In this document: positions 1 through 8,951 of the stretch, in pieces | Position numbering within the stretch: position 1 is the first letter of the stretch | Layout: every line of letters begins with the position of its first letter | Assembly (NCBI GenBank): GCA_016795565.1 | Contig: JAEUGW010000041.1 | Coordinates: 36,691-100,690 of the forward strand | Source: Opitutaceae bacterium | GTDB lineage: Bacteria > Verrucomicrobiota > Verrucomicrobiia > Opitutales > Opitutaceae | Length of the DNA: 64,000 bases | Direction of reading: 5' to 3' | Position numbers and translations under genes: made by a program | The notes under the pieces: generated by a model | Seen by the model: only the letters and a program-made list of their open reading frames with translations | What the model was told of the DNA's origin: nothing | The model's database searches: none

Positions 1-962
1 CGGTCCTCGCCGACCTTGATGAAGCTCGTCTGATTATTGAGCGCCCGCAGCCGGGGCTGTGCCACGGTCGTCACCTCGCCTTGCTGTTGCAGCGCATGGA
101 TGACCGCCGTCGCCCGCCCAAACCCCAGGTTCGCGGCAAACGTGTTGGGGGCGAGCAAGGCCCCGCCCACGCCGACGACATCGAGCGGCGCGCCGCCCTC
201 GACCGAGACCTTCCCGACCGCGCCGGCGGCAAGGTCCCAGTCGATGCCGAGCTTGCGCTCGTCGCGCAGCGTGACCTCGACAATCCGCGCCTCGATCTCG
301 ACCTGCCGCGTGATGCGCGTATTCACCAGTTCCAGGAACGCCCGGAGGGTTTCGTGCCGCGCGACGGGAGCCGTCACCTGCACGACCCCGGAGAATTTGT
401 TTAGCACGAGACTGTCGCCGTCCTTCAGCATCGCCCGCAGCTCCGCTTCCAGCCCGGTCCAGAAGGTGTTCTGGTTCTCCTGCGAGATGGACACCTGCGT
501 GGCATCCGAGCCGACGCCGTTCTGCCCGGGCAACTGGCTGGGGTTGGCCAGCGTGGGCGTCGGGTAACCGTTGCCGTAGCTGCCGTTGTTCGCCCCGCCG
601 AGTGTGATGGACGCGCTGCCGGAGCCGCTGCGGGTAAGCTGCGGATAATCGACCGGATAGAGGACGGTCTTGCGGAACCGCACGGCGATCCCGCCGGCCG
701 TCTCTTCAAAGTGGTATCCGCCCGGTCGGGTGAGCGCCAAGAGGACCGAGCGCAGCGTGCTGCGGGCGATCTCCACGGTCACATCGCCCGTGACGTCGGG
801 TTCGATGAGGAGAGTGGCGCCGGTTGCGCGCGCCAGGGTCCGGAGCGCCGCCGGCAGCGGTGCGTTTTCCAGCCGCAGGTTTTCCACCGGGCGGTCGAGT
901 TCGCTGGGCTCGGCCGCGCGGAGCAGTGCCGCCGAAAAAAGTAAGCAGGAAAGAATCTTCAT
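1..962 (-). CDS. Secretin (type II secretion / type IV pilus outer-membrane channel), 3' part missing
   Basis: About 320 N-terminal residues are visible and the gene runs off the left edge. It begins with a signal peptide (MKILSCLLFSAALLRAAEP) and an N0/STN-like domain (about residues 25-100). A Gly/Ser/Asn-rich linker follows, then an N1-like segment and the start of the secretin beta-domain, with the conserved pattern VEIEARIVEV and the later stretch AQPRLRALNNQTSFIKVG. Secretins form the multimeric outer-membrane pore of type II secretion and type IV pili. The gene is last in this window of an operon that also encodes a prepilin, a GspF/PilC protein and a Trb-type conjugation channel. The likely role is therefore a conjugative type IV pilus like that of R64 (PilN) rather than general secretion. 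The family call is firm; the pilus role is inference. Confidence 0.88.
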   Translation of the reverse strand, partial: MKILSCLLFSAALLRAAEPSELDRPVENLRLENAPLPAALRTLARATGATLLIEPDVTGDVTVEIARSTLRSVLLALTRPGGYHFEETAGGIAVRFRKTVLYPVDYPQLTRSGSGSASITLGGANNGSYGNGYPTPTLANPSQLPGQNGVGSDATQVSISQENQNTFWTGLEAELRAMLKDGDSLVLNKFSGVVQVTAPVARHETLRAFLELVNTRITRQVEIEARIVEVTLRDERKLGIDWDLAAGAVGKVSVEGGAPLDVVGVGGALLAPNTFAANLGFGRATAVIHALQQQGEVTTVAQPRLRALNNQTSFIKVGED

Positions 963-966
963 GGGA

Positions 967-2700
967 TCAGGGGTTGCCGATAACGTAGTTGGCCGCCTCC
1001 GCCGTCCGGCCTGTCTGGAGGAGCGTGCGCGCGGCCGTGTGATATTTGAGCACCGCTGGAGCCGCCGCATTGAACGTCCCGGTAATGGGTGGAGCCGCCA
1101 GCGTGTAGGCGTCGCCGGGCTGGACGGCCTGGATCGTGATGGACCCGGGCCCGGTTACGGTCAGCGTGCCGTTGCTGAAAGTCGCGGGACCACCCAGCAC
1201 CACGAAACTCACGGGCAGCCCGGAGGAGGACGTGGCGGTGAGCGGCAGAGCCGCCCCGACATTCTGGTCGCCCGGCGGCGTGAACGAGATGCTCTGCGCC
1301 GCCTTCGGTGCGAACTGCGCCTGCACGAACTTCGCCCGGTCGAGCAGCACTGCGATCGGGCTGGCCGGGCCGGCCGCGTCGCCAGTCCAGCCGGTGAAGT
1401 AGTGGGCGGCATCGGGCGTGGCCGCGATGGTCACGGTCGTGCCGTAGGGATAGTTCCCGCCGGGAGTTACGTTGCCGCCGACACTGGCATTCGTGGTCAG
1501 GGAGAGGTTCTTCGGGGCAAAACCAGCCTGCACGGTTTTCGCCCGGTCCATGAGGACGGCGAGCGGGTTGGCGCTGCCGCCCGCATCACCGCTCCAGCCG
1601 GTGAAGTCATGCGTGCCAGACGGAGTGGCGGTGATCATGACGGTCGTGCCGGCCGTATAAGTGCCGCCGGCGGACACCGCGCCGCCCGCACCCGCGACGG
1701 TGACCAGGGCAAACTGGGCCGGCGGCGGAGCAATGACGGTGATGGCGACGGTGCCGGAGTGATACCACCCGCTGCCGTCGTTTGCCGCCGCCCTGACATA
1801 GTAGGTGCCGACGTCCGTGAAGGTGAAACCGGCGGAGCGGGTCGAGTCAGCGGCGCTGCCGACCGCGCCGCCCTGGAACGGTTCACCCGCGGCAAACCCG
1901 CCTTGGAAGTTCCAGTCCCCGGTGGGCCGCTGGATGTCGAGATTGTGGTTGGAGATGTTCCCGTCTGGATCGGTGGCGCGGCTGGCAATCGTCAGAACTG
2001 TGCCCGCCGTGATGGTTTGCGCCCCGGGAGCAAGCAGGGTGACCGTGGGCGGCTGGTTCACCACGGCGTCAATCGTGACGGTGTGCGTGATAAGGGGTGA
2101 GGTGGCGCCGTCGGCATCCACTGCCTGGGCGGTAAAGGTAACGGTCTGCGGGCCGGGGTCGTTGGTCCAGTTGCCGGAGTCGCCATCCATCCCGTTGCCG
2201 CCGCCGGCGAAAGCGAAGGGCTGGCCGTTCTTCCATACGTTTACCTGCGTGAGGTTGCCGTCGTCGTCGTGGCCGTGCGCAGTGACGTTGTAGCCCTGGC
2301 CGGCGGCGCTGCTGCCGGGAGCGATGTTCCATGTTATGGTCGGCGGCAGGTTGACGGGACCCACCTGGATCAAGTTGCCCGGTTGGTAGTAGGTGGTGCC
2401 GGACTGCGGCGCCGCATACCCGTAGCCGTTCCACACCTGCCAAATACCCGTTTCGTTCAGGGTGACGGTCCGCGACGAAGCGCCGTCCGGACAGTCGAGA
2501 CCGAAATGGGAATCCTCCGAATACCACTGGCCGGTCGGACTCATCAGGGAGATGGCCCCCCAGGATTGGATCCCGTCGTAGGTGGTCCAGTGGTAGGAAC
2601 TCACCACGAACGGAGTGCCCAGGGCGGCCTGCTCCGCCGCCCGGACGTTGGCCGGCCAGGCGGTGGCAAAGGCGAAGAGAACAAATAACAGGTGTTTCAT
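967..2700 (-). CDS. Large secreted protein with Ig-like domains and two InlB-type repeats; possible pilus-tip adhesin
   Basis: The 577-residue product has a signal peptide (MKHLLFVLFAFATAW...). Several Ig/PKD-like segments containing PPTITW- and PPTVTL-type strand starts follow. About residues 330-465 hold two tandem repeats of roughly 68 residues that share the pattern G-T-T-V-x-I-x-A-T-P then F-T-G-W-x-G-D-A and end in FAPK. These match the divergent InlB B-repeat type found in secreted and surface proteins. I chose the ATG at 2700 because it overlaps the TGA of the prepilin gene and is followed at once by the signal peptide; the frame stays open upstream only as a shadow of that gene. Position between prepilin and secretin genes suggests an adhesin or minor pilin partner, like PilV of R64, but no prepilin signal is present. 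The function is inferred. Confidence 0.75.
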   Translation of the reverse strand: MKHLLFVLFAFATAWPANVRAAEQAALGTPFVVSSYHWTTYDGIQSWGAISLMSPTGQWYSEDSHFGLDCPDGASSRTVTLNETGIWQVWNGYGYAAPQSGTTYYQPGNLIQVGPVNLPPTITWNIAPGSSAAGQGYNVTAHGHDDDGNLTQVNVWKNGQPFAFAGGGNGMDGDSGNWTNDPGPQTVTFTAQAVDADGATSPLITHTVTIDAVVNQPPTVTLLAPGAQTITAGTVLTIASRATDPDGNISNHNLDIQRPTGDWNFQGGFAAGEPFQGGAVGSAADSTRSAGFTFTDVGTYYVRAAANDGSGWYHSGTVAITVIAPPPAQFALVTVAGAGGAVSAGGTYTAGTTVMITATPSGTHDFTGWSGDAGGSANPLAVLMDRAKTVQAGFAPKNLSLTTNASVGGNVTPGGNYPYGTTVTIAATPDAAHYFTGWTGDAAGPASPIAVLLDRAKFVQAQFAPKAAQSISFTPPGDQNVGAALPLTATSSSGLPVSFVVLGGPATFSNGTLTVTGPGSITIQAVQPGDAYTLAAPPITGTFNAAAPAVLKYHTAARTLLQTGRTAEAANYVIGNP

Positions 2701-3650
2701 TGGAGGGTAACGGTCGGGTTTTCGTGGAGGTTGAACCGCAGCGCCTCGACGCCCGGCCAGGCGGCGCCGCGGTTGATGATGACGAGCCGCCCGCCGAGGA
2801 TCTCCGGCGTGACGCTCGCCCCGGAATTGGCCGGTGCCGTGAAGGCGGGGTTCGTGTTGTTGAACGAAACGAAGGCCTGCTCGGTCGGGTGGTTGTTGTT
2901 CACGCTCACGCGGAACTTCGGGAGGACGATGCGCCGGACGCAGAGCCGGTTTGTCTGCGTCTGGCCGCCGCTGCCCTCGCTCCAGGCCGCCAACTGCGCC
3001 GGAGTCAGCCGGCCGGACCAGTAGGCCGGTGTCGCCGCGGTTTTGTTTTCCCAGTTCGTGTTCCACAGGGCGTCGAACCACGCCGCGTTTGCCTCGTAGG
3101 CCGGGAGCACGAGCTGGTCGTTGCGCGCCATCAGGCTCACGAGGAGGAAGCGCTGGCGGCCGGGTTCGGCCGGGGCGGCGATGAGCAGCCGCGGATTGCC
3201 GAGCCCATTGAAGGCGATGCGCGCCAGTTCCGGCTGGGCCGTGGCGGACGGTGCGACCCCGATCTGGGGCGTCAGTCCGCGCGCTCGCGCCAATTTCGCA
3301 TACCAGTCCGCGGCAGCGGTGCTGGCGTAGCCGGCGGAGGTGGAGGTGGAGAACACCGTCGCGGTGTCGCCGGGCCCGATCGTGCCCGGCAGGGCCGCCA
3401 AGTTCAGGTTGGTCAGGTCGCTGTTCTCGAACGAAGCGGTGATGGTGCTCGCTAGTTCCTCCAGCGACTTTGCCTCGGCCTCGCGACGCGCCTTTTCAAC
3501 CACGTCGCGCATGGCCGGCGCCAGCGCCGCCGCCACGATACCCAGGACGAAAAGGACAAGGACAATTTCCAACAACGAGAAGGCGCGCAGCAGGCGCTTC
3601 AGCGGCACACCCAGCCGGCGCATCGGTAGTATATAAGAGTGAAGAAACAT
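2697..3650 (-). CDS. Prepilin-like / pseudopilin protein with type IV N-methylation signal
   Basis: The short basic leader MRRLGVPLKRLLRA is followed by FSLLEIVLVLF and about 20 hydrophobic residues, the class of signal cut by prepilin peptidase before Phe. Glu is present at mature position 5, as expected. The residue before the cut is Ala instead of the usual Gly. The start may be the ATG at 3650 or the one at 3623, which gives the more typical leader length. The mature protein is about 300 residues, long for a major pilin, so it may be a minor pilin or pseudopilin. The gene ends in a 4-bp ATGA overlap with the secreted repeat protein and starts 4 bp after the GspF-like gene, so the three are co-transcribed. 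No prepilin peptidase gene lies in the window. Confidence 0.8.
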   Translation of the reverse strand: MFLHSYILPMRRLGVPLKRLLRAFSLLEIVLVLFVLGIVAAALAPAMRDVVEKARREAEAKSLEELASTITASFENSDLTNLNLAALPGTIGPGDTATVFSTSTSAGYASTAAADWYAKLARARGLTPQIGVAPSATAQPELARIAFNGLGNPRLLIAAPAEPGRQRFLLVSLMARNDQLVLPAYEANAAWFDALWNTNWENKTAATPAYWSGRLTPAQLAAWSEGSGGQTQTNRLCVRRIVLPKFRVSVNNNHPTEQAFVSFNNTNPAFTAPANSGASVTPEILGGRLVIINRGAAWPGVEALRFNLHENPTVTLQ

Positions 3651-3654
3651 AAAT

Positions 3655-4857
3655 TCAGCGGGCGTTGATGCCGCCCAAGAGCGAGAACAACGGCAGGAAG
3701 AACGAGAGGGCGATGAGCCCGACGATGCCGGTGAGGGCCGCCAGCAGTGCCGGCTCGAGGAACGCGAGGGCGGTGGCCAGCGTCTCGCGGGCGCGTCCGG
3801 CCGCGTAGTCCTCGATGTGCCGCAAGGCGGCGCCCAGTTGCCCGGTGGTCTCGCCAGCCTTGAGCGCCGGCACAAAGAACCCCGGGAAACCGTGGTCCTT
3901 CGGTAGTGCCGCATGGAGCGGCCGGCCGGCCGCCACGCCCTCGCGGGCGGCGAGCAACTGGGCCGACAAAACGGCATTGCCGGTGAGTTCGGCCCCGGTG
4001 CTCAGTGATTCCAGGACCGGGATGTCCGCCTCGTGGAGCAGCCGGGTGTGGGCCGCGAACCGCGCGGTCGCGAGGCAGCGCAGGGTTTCGCCGAAGACCG
4101 GCACGCGCAGCAGCAGCCGGTCGCGCATCCGCTGCAACCGGGGAGTGCGGGTGGCGAACCAAAGGAGCAGACAGGCGGCCACCGCCGCTCCGGCCATGAT
4201 CGGCCAGCCGTGGCGCACAGCCTCGCTCACGCGGATCAACGCGAGGGTGAGCGCGGGCAGCGTGAGCCGCATCGAGGCGAAGATTTCCGCAAACTTCGGC
4301 ACCACCCCGCCCAGCAGGAACACTACGAGTCCCCCGGTCACGGTGAGCACAATCGCGGGATAGATCAGCGCACGCTTGGCTGTGCGCCGGAGTTCGTCGG
4401 CCCCCGTGAGGTGCGACGCCAACGCGCGCAATGCCTCGGGCAACTGGGCCGAGGCTTCGCCCGCCGCAATGATGGCCGCGATGTGCGGCGGAAACTGCCG
4501 CGTGAAGAACCGGCACGCCGTATGGATGGGAACGCCTTGGGCGACGGACTGGCTGATGTGTGCCAAGAGCGTCCGCACCGGCCCGGGCGGCGTATCGTCG
4601 GCCAGTTGGCCGAATGCGACATCCGCGGTCACACCGGCCCGGAGCTGCAATTCCAACTGGTGGAGCAGCGCGACAAAATCCCGCGCCGGCAGGGTCAGCC
4701 GCGCGAGCTTCCGGTCCGGCGTCACCGGCTTCACCGATACCGGCCAGAACGCTTGGGCGCGGAGCCGCGCGCGCAACTGCGCTTCGTCGGACGCGTCCTC
4801 GCGGAGCGAACGGCGGCGGCCGGTCTGGTCCATGACAATGGCGGCGAAAGTTGGCAT
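3655..4857 (-). CDS. GspF/PilC-family inner-membrane platform protein
   Basis: The 400-residue product is the usual length for the T2SS F / PilC / PilR family. It has two related GspF domains (about residues 65-190 and 270-390), each followed by strong membrane segments, for example near GLVVFLLGGVVPKF and at the C-terminus near GIVGLIALSFFLPLFSLL. This protein is the inner-membrane platform on which the assembly ATPase polymerises pilin. I chose the ATG at 4857, two bases from the stop of the upstream lipoprotein gene. The longer frame to 4962 only overlaps that lipoprotein gene. No GspE/PilQ-type assembly ATPase is seen; it may lie left of the window. Confidence 0.88.
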   Translation of the reverse strand: MPTFAAIVMDQTGRRRSLREDASDEAQLRARLRAQAFWPVSVKPVTPDRKLARLTLPARDFVALLHQLELQLRAGVTADVAFGQLADDTPPGPVRTLLAHISQSVAQGVPIHTACRFFTRQFPPHIAAIIAAGEASAQLPEALRALASHLTGADELRRTAKRALIYPAIVLTVTGGLVVFLLGGVVPKFAEIFASMRLTLPALTLALIRVSEAVRHGWPIMAGAAVAACLLLWFATRTPRLQRMRDRLLLRVPVFGETLRCLATARFAAHTRLLHEADIPVLESLSTGAELTGNAVLSAQLLAAREGVAAGRPLHAALPKDHGFPGFFVPALKAGETTGQLGAALRHIEDYAAGRARETLATALAFLEPALLAALTGIVGLIALSFFLPLFSLLGGINAR

Positions 4858-4858
4858 A

Positions 4859-5467
4859 TCAGAGGGGCAGCCGGAGGCGGACGGGCTTCTCGGTGAGCGG
4901 TAGCCGGAGGAGTTCCGCGCCGTGCCGGAGGAGCACGGCCGCCGGTTCGATGCGGACCACATCGAGGGATTCGATCCGGTCGCCGGCCTGCACCGGCCGG
5001 CCGTTGATGAGGGCGCAAGGCGACGGCCCGCGCACGATGCCGCCTACACGCAGCGCGATCTCCCTCACGGATTCAGGTGGCAGGGTGCGGACGGCGAAGG
5101 GATTGGCTTCGTCGCCGATGCGAACGGCCGTCAGGTCCAGTAAGCCCTCGGCGTTCGGCATCAGGGCCGGTTCGTTGACGGGCTCCGGCAAGGGCGCTGT
5201 GGGGACCATAGCTGATGCCTGCACCGGCGAGGGCGGAGCCGACGCGGTGACCGGTTTGGGCTGCGCTTCAAGTTCGCGCACCCGGCTGCCGAGGGCTTCG
5301 TTCTGCGCGATGAGCGCTTCGATGTGCCGGCGCTGGCGCACGGCCGGGTCGGCCCGCTCTGGTATGGGTGCGGGGGCCGCCACCGGTGGGCTGACGGGAG
5401 CGACCGGTTGGGGAGCGCTCTGGCAGCCGGCCAGCGCCAGCAGGCAAAGGAAGAGGCTAGTTCGCAT
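4859..5467 (-). CDS. Lipoprotein resembling PilP/GspC-type periplasmic linker
   Basis: The 202-residue product starts MRTSLFLCLLALAGCQS, a lipoprotein signal with lipobox LAGC. A Pro/Ala-rich stretch and a short charged helix come next. The C-terminal part (about residues 115-200) includes CALINGRPVQAGDRIESLDVVRI, which resembles the compact beta-domain of PilP/GspC proteins that connects the inner-membrane platform to the secretin. The gene overlaps trbI by 11 bp and is followed by the GspF-like gene. It therefore sits exactly at the join between the conjugation genes and the pilus genes. The lipoprotein call is certain; the PilP/GspC assignment is by pattern and context. Confidence 0.65.
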   Translation of the reverse strand: MRTSLFLCLLALAGCQSAPQPVAPVSPPVAAPAPIPERADPAVRQRRHIEALIAQNEALGSRVRELEAQPKPVTASAPPSPVQASAMVPTAPLPEPVNEPALMPNAEGLLDLTAVRIGDEANPFAVRTLPPESVREIALRVGGIVRGPSPCALINGRPVQAGDRIESLDVVRIEPAAVLLRHGAELLRLPLTEKPVRLRLPL

Positions 5468-6443
5468 GAGCGGGTGTGGCCGCGCCAAGGCGGGCGCGGC
5501 CGGGGTCGATTGCTTCGGTGACATAGAGGTAGAACGCCTTGCCCGCGGGGATGCGGACGTAGAACCCATCGCGGGCAATGGCCTCGCGGATCTGCTGCGC
5601 GTATTCGCGGAGCACCGCACCCGTGCCGGCGAGGGTCGCATTCCGGGCGGTCGTGGCCGGCAGGCTCGTCTCGCCCAGCAGTCCGGCGGCGGAGCGGGTG
5701 TCCTGCAGCGCCGCGGTGGCGCTCGAAAGGAACGTGGCCGCGAAAAGCTGGACCTCGCGCCAGTCGCTCGTCCGGAGCACTTCGCCGCGCAGCCCGGCTG
5801 ATCCGTCATGCGACCCCCATGCACCGGTCGCCTCGTCGCGTTCCCGATCGAGGGCCAGCCCGCGAACATTCAGCTCGCGGCCGTTCTCGGGCCCGGCCCG
5901 CCAGACAATCGTCCAGGTGCCCTCGGCTGCCAGGCGCTCGCGCGCCCGGTCCGGTGACGCCCGGCCGTGCACCTCGGCTCCGGCGGGCACGACCCGCCGG
6001 CCGGCCTGCCAGACATCCTCGGTCACGAGCCCGATGACGGGCGTCTCCAGCCGGTTGGATTCGATGGCGAGCACGGTCTCGCACGGAATCAACCGGCCAT
6101 AGGGCGCGGCCGACTCGGCAGCATCAGCCGGTGCGGCCGGTGCGGTCATGAGCGACAGCGGCAGAACCGGCGGCGGCGCGGGGACCGGCTTGGGTTCGGC
6201 GGGATTCTGAATCTGGCGCGGGCTGGATGGCGCTGGTTCCTCCACCTTGGTGAAATTGAGTCGCGCGCCTTCCCGCTGGACCGTGCGCGGCAGGGCGGCC
6301 ACCGGGGCCGCGTGAACGGCAGGCAACGCGGCGGTCTTTCGCTGGCGCTGGGTGTAGAGCGCGACGCCCGCGAAAACGACCAGCGCTCCCACCAGGACGA
6401 CCTGGCCGGTGGGTGAGGCAAAGAATGTCGTGTCGAACTTCAT
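5457..6443 (-). CDS. trbI: VirB10/TrbI-like conjugative transfer protein
   Basis: The 328-residue product has a short cytoplasmic N-terminus, one membrane segment (about residues 13-33, GQVVLVGALVVFAGVALY) and a Pro-rich periplasmic linker. Its C-terminal beta-barrel domain opens with YGRLIPCETVLAIESNRLETPVIG and continues with RRVVPAGAEVHGRA. These strands are typical of VirB10/TrbI, which spans both membranes and joins the VirB9 ring to the inner-membrane machine. It follows trbG with a 4-bp overlap, as in Ti-type trb operons (G then I). The canonical family is about 400 residues, so this one is short. The ATG at 6443 is preferred because it lies just before the membrane segment. Confidence 0.82.
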   Translation of the reverse strand: MKFDTTFFASPTGQVVLVGALVVFAGVALYTQRQRKTAALPAVHAAPVAALPRTVQREGARLNFTKVEEPAPSSPRQIQNPAEPKPVPAPPPVLPLSLMTAPAAPADAAESAAPYGRLIPCETVLAIESNRLETPVIGLVTEDVWQAGRRVVPAGAEVHGRASPDRARERLAAEGTWTIVWRAGPENGRELNVRGLALDRERDEATGAWGSHDGSAGLRGEVLRTSDWREVQLFAATFLSSATAALQDTRSAAGLLGETSLPATTARNATLAGTGAVLREYAQQIREAIARDGFYVRIPAGKAFYLYVTEAIDPGRARLGAATPAHAN

Positions 6444-7255
6444 GGCAGCCGGGTGACGAGCACCGAAAAAACATTCTGCACGGAGAGATTGGCCCGGCCG
6501 CCGCCGGGCGCGCCGGTCACGGCAAACCAAACCGTGGTGTGTCCGCGCGGCGGGAGTTCGCCGGTCGTGTCCGCAAGCGCCGCCGGGTAGATCTCCGGTC
6601 CCACCCGCACGGCGAGGTTGTCCGCGTCGAACCGGACCGGAGTGGAGCCCGGGTTCTCGACCCGCACGCGGAAAACCAGCGTGTCCTCCACATCGAAGCG
6701 GAACACCTCCTCCAAGGTAACTGTGAACCCCGGATACCGCGTGACGCTGCGCGGACCGGCCCGTTCCACCGCCTGGGTCAGCGCCGGATACTGGGCGGCC
6801 AGGAGCGCGTGGTTCTTCGCCCGGTCGAGCAGGCTGCGCACGAGGACGGGAGTCGCCACCGGCGAACTTGCCACTGGTGCGTCGAAGAACGACACCGCGC
6901 GGTCGGCCTCCTCGGCCGCACGGAAGGTGAAGACATACACCCGCCCGCGATAGATCACGTTGACGGCGGCGGTCGCATCCGCGCGGAGCGCCCGCACGGA
7001 AAAGAAGCTCGTGCCCGGCTGGTAGGACAATAGCACCGGCGGTGAGTCCTCGGGCTTGGTCGAAAGGTTGGCGCTCTCCAACGCCGTGAGCGCCCCGGGA
7101 AACAGGCAGGTGGTCGGTTCGTCCCGGCTGACGCGGATGGAATAGGCCATGCGCTCGTCGAGCGGATAGGTCCGGATCGCCTCCCAGGAGGCCGCGAAGA
7201 CCATGCTCCAGCCGCTCATGAGCAGCCCCGCTACGGCAAAAGTTCGTATCGCCAT
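6440..7255 (-). CDS. trbG: VirB9/TrbG-like conjugative transfer protein
   Basis: The 271-residue product has a signal peptide ending near FAASWEA. An N-terminal domain contains the recurrent VirB9-type beta pattern (AYSIRVSRDEPTTCLFPGALTAL and later VYVFTFRAAEEADRAVSFF). The C-terminal domain is beta-rich and carries an NPGSTPVRFDADNL stretch. VirB9/TrbG proteins form the outer-membrane-proximal ring of the transfer channel with VirB10 and a lipoprotein. The ATG at 7255 overlaps the trbF stop by 25 bp. Order and spacing between trbF and trbI support the call; sequence similarity alone is moderate. Confidence 0.75.
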   Translation of the reverse strand: MAIRTFAVAGLLMSGWSMVFAASWEAIRTYPLDERMAYSIRVSRDEPTTCLFPGALTALESANLSTKPEDSPPVLLSYQPGTSFFSVRALRADATAAVNVIYRGRVYVFTFRAAEEADRAVSFFDAPVASSPVATPVLVRSLLDRAKNHALLAAQYPALTQAVERAGPRSVTRYPGFTVTLEEVFRFDVEDTLVFRVRVENPGSTPVRFDADNLAVRVGPEIYPAALADTTGELPPRGHTTVWFAVTGAPGGGRANLSVQNVFSVLVTRLP

Positions 7256-7890
7256 ACGGCCAGGGGGTAGCGGCCGTTGACGACCAGGTTGGGGTTGCGC
7301 GCGAATGTGAATCGCGCGGTGAAAGCGGGCGCTTCGGTGAACGGCCGGCCCTGAAACAGTCCTGTGCGAATCCACTGGCCCTCGACTTGAACGAGCACGG
7401 TGTCCTCGCGTGTCTCCAGCACGGTGAGCTTCAGCACCTCGAGCTTCTGGTGCAGCGACTTGGCCGCAAACTCCTCCGCGCTGCGCGCGATCTCTTCGCG
7501 CGCCTGCTTCAGCGCCTCCGGTAGGAACAGCTTTTCCAGCAGCTCCGGGTGGTCGCTGCCCGCGGGATTGCGCGACCACAGCGCCAGGCACGCGAGGAGC
7601 GCGTGCATCTCATGGAGTTTGCCGGCCTCCTCGAAGCCGAGGAGCGGGCTCTGGTGAAACGTCCCGGCCCCATCGAGGATGACGACGCGTTCACGCGTGC
7701 GGTAGGCCCGGATCACGAGGTAAGGCGCGATGACCGCGTAGGCCGTGGCAACGAGCGCCACCAAAAACCACAGCCGGGCTGCCACCGCATAGTCGGTGAA
7801 TAATTCCAGCGGATGCCTCCGGCGGCGGGGCGCCGTGGCCGGGTCGAGCCGCACATGTGGGGCGGGAGTTTCGCGCAAGGTCTGGCTCAT
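7231..7890 (-). CDS. trbF: VirB8/TrbF-like conjugative transfer protein
   Basis: The 219-residue product has a cytoplasmic N-terminus (about 40 residues), a single membrane segment (LWFLVALVATAYAVIAPYLVI) and a periplasmic domain of about 150 residues. The domain ends in strands VLVQVEGQWIRTGLFQGR and RYPLAVWRYELLP. Topology and size match VirB8/TrbF, the inner-membrane assembly factor of type IV secretion systems. It starts 2 bp after the trbL stop and overlaps trbG, which is the Ti-type trb order L-F-G. The ATG at 7890 gives the family length; the upstream open frame is a shadow of trbL. Confidence 0.72.
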   Translation of the reverse strand: MSQTLRETPAPHVRLDPATAPRRRRHPLELFTDYAVAARLWFLVALVATAYAVIAPYLVIRAYRTRERVVILDGAGTFHQSPLLGFEEAGKLHEMHALLACLALWSRNPAGSDHPELLEKLFLPEALKQAREEIARSAEEFAAKSLHQKLEVLKLTVLETREDTVLVQVEGQWIRTGLFQGRPFTEAPAFTARFTFARNPNLVVNGRYPLAVWRYELLP

Positions 7891-7892
7891 GG

Positions 7893-8951
7893 TCAGCAGG
7901 TGTTTTGCGGCGCGGGCATCCGCGTCGAGGCCAGCAGTGCGGCGACGGCTTGGTCGCCGGCAGGGTCGGACTTGGGGACACTCGCGGGTGAGACCGGGGC
8001 CGGCGGTGTCGGCGGCGGCAGCGGCGTGGGCATCGAAGGTGGCGGCGGTCCGCCGTCGGGCGGCACCTTCGCAGCTCCGCCCGCGGAGCCGACCACCGCC
8101 GCCGCGCCGCCCGTCTTGAGCGACTTGGCGAGCCAGACCACCTGCTGCAAGGTGTAGAGCTGCTGCAAGCCCTGACCGCCGCCACCCGAGAGAGGGGAAC
8201 CCGAGCAGAAGAGCATCTGCATCAAAAACGGCGTCCCGAGCGTGCCGAGGACCAGCCACACGGCGGCGAACAATGCCCCCAATAGGCTGGCAAAGGACAT
8301 CGCGTCGATCTCCCCGGGCCGCAATCCGTAGGCGGTCGCGAGGTTGGTGGAATACGCGGTCAGCAGGTTCCAGGTGACCAGTTCGGTGATCGCGAAGCCG
8401 ACCGGCCACGCGAGCACGGCGAGCGTCTGTTGCAGATACCGCACCCCGAGGTTGTCGAGTCCCGGCAGCATGAACATCGACAGCGCGACCGGCAGGAACA
8501 GGAAGCAGAGCAGCTTCAGGATGTAGTGCAGGATGAGGAGCGGCAGCTGCAGCACGCTCGCCACGAGCACCACGAGCTTGCCCGAACCCATGAGGAACGC
8601 GCGGTAAAGCGACTCGCCCATCCGCGCGAAACTGAAGTCGTTCGCGCTTTCCGTCATGCCGTCCCGTAACAGCGCGGCGGCCTGCATCGGGTGCTCGGTG
8701 TAGCCGTGATGGAACACCTCGGCCATCGAGAGGAACGAGTCCTCGGTGAACGCGAACCACCACGGCAGCGTGGTGGTGAATCCGACCACCAGCACCGCCC
8801 GCACAACCGGCTGCACCAGGCTGTCCTGTTCGGGCCGCGCCCGGCTGACGCGGAGCATGAGCCCCGCGACGCACACGAAATAGACCACGAACCGCAGCGA
8901 CTCGGTGAGCGCCACGACGGACTCGCGGAAGCCTGGGACGAAGTTGTCCAT
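7893..8951 (-). CDS. trbL: VirB6/TrbL-like polytopic membrane protein
   Basis: The 352-residue product has about six hydrophobic segments between residues 15 and 265, including FVVYFVCVAGLMLRV, LLILHYILKLLCFLFLPVALSMF and LLGALFAAVWLVLGTLG. A Pro/Gly-rich hydrophilic tail follows. Between the helices is a large loop. This is the layout of VirB6/TrbL, the inner-membrane pore component. The gene lies between a small membrane protein in the TrbK position and trbF, as in Ti-plasmid trb operons. The start at 8951 overlaps the stop of the small upstream gene by one base. Confidence 0.75.
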   Translation of the reverse strand: MDNFVPGFRESVVALTESLRFVVYFVCVAGLMLRVSRARPEQDSLVQPVVRAVLVVGFTTTLPWWFAFTEDSFLSMAEVFHHGYTEHPMQAAALLRDGMTESANDFSFARMGESLYRAFLMGSGKLVVLVASVLQLPLLILHYILKLLCFLFLPVALSMFMLPGLDNLGVRYLQQTLAVLAWPVGFAITELVTWNLLTAYSTNLATAYGLRPGEIDAMSFASLLGALFAAVWLVLGTLGTPFLMQMLFCSGSPLSGGGGQGLQQLYTLQQVVWLAKSLKTGGAAAVVGSAGGAAKVPPDGGPPPPSMPTPLPPPTPPAPVSPASVPKSDPAGDQAVAALLASTRMPAPQNTC

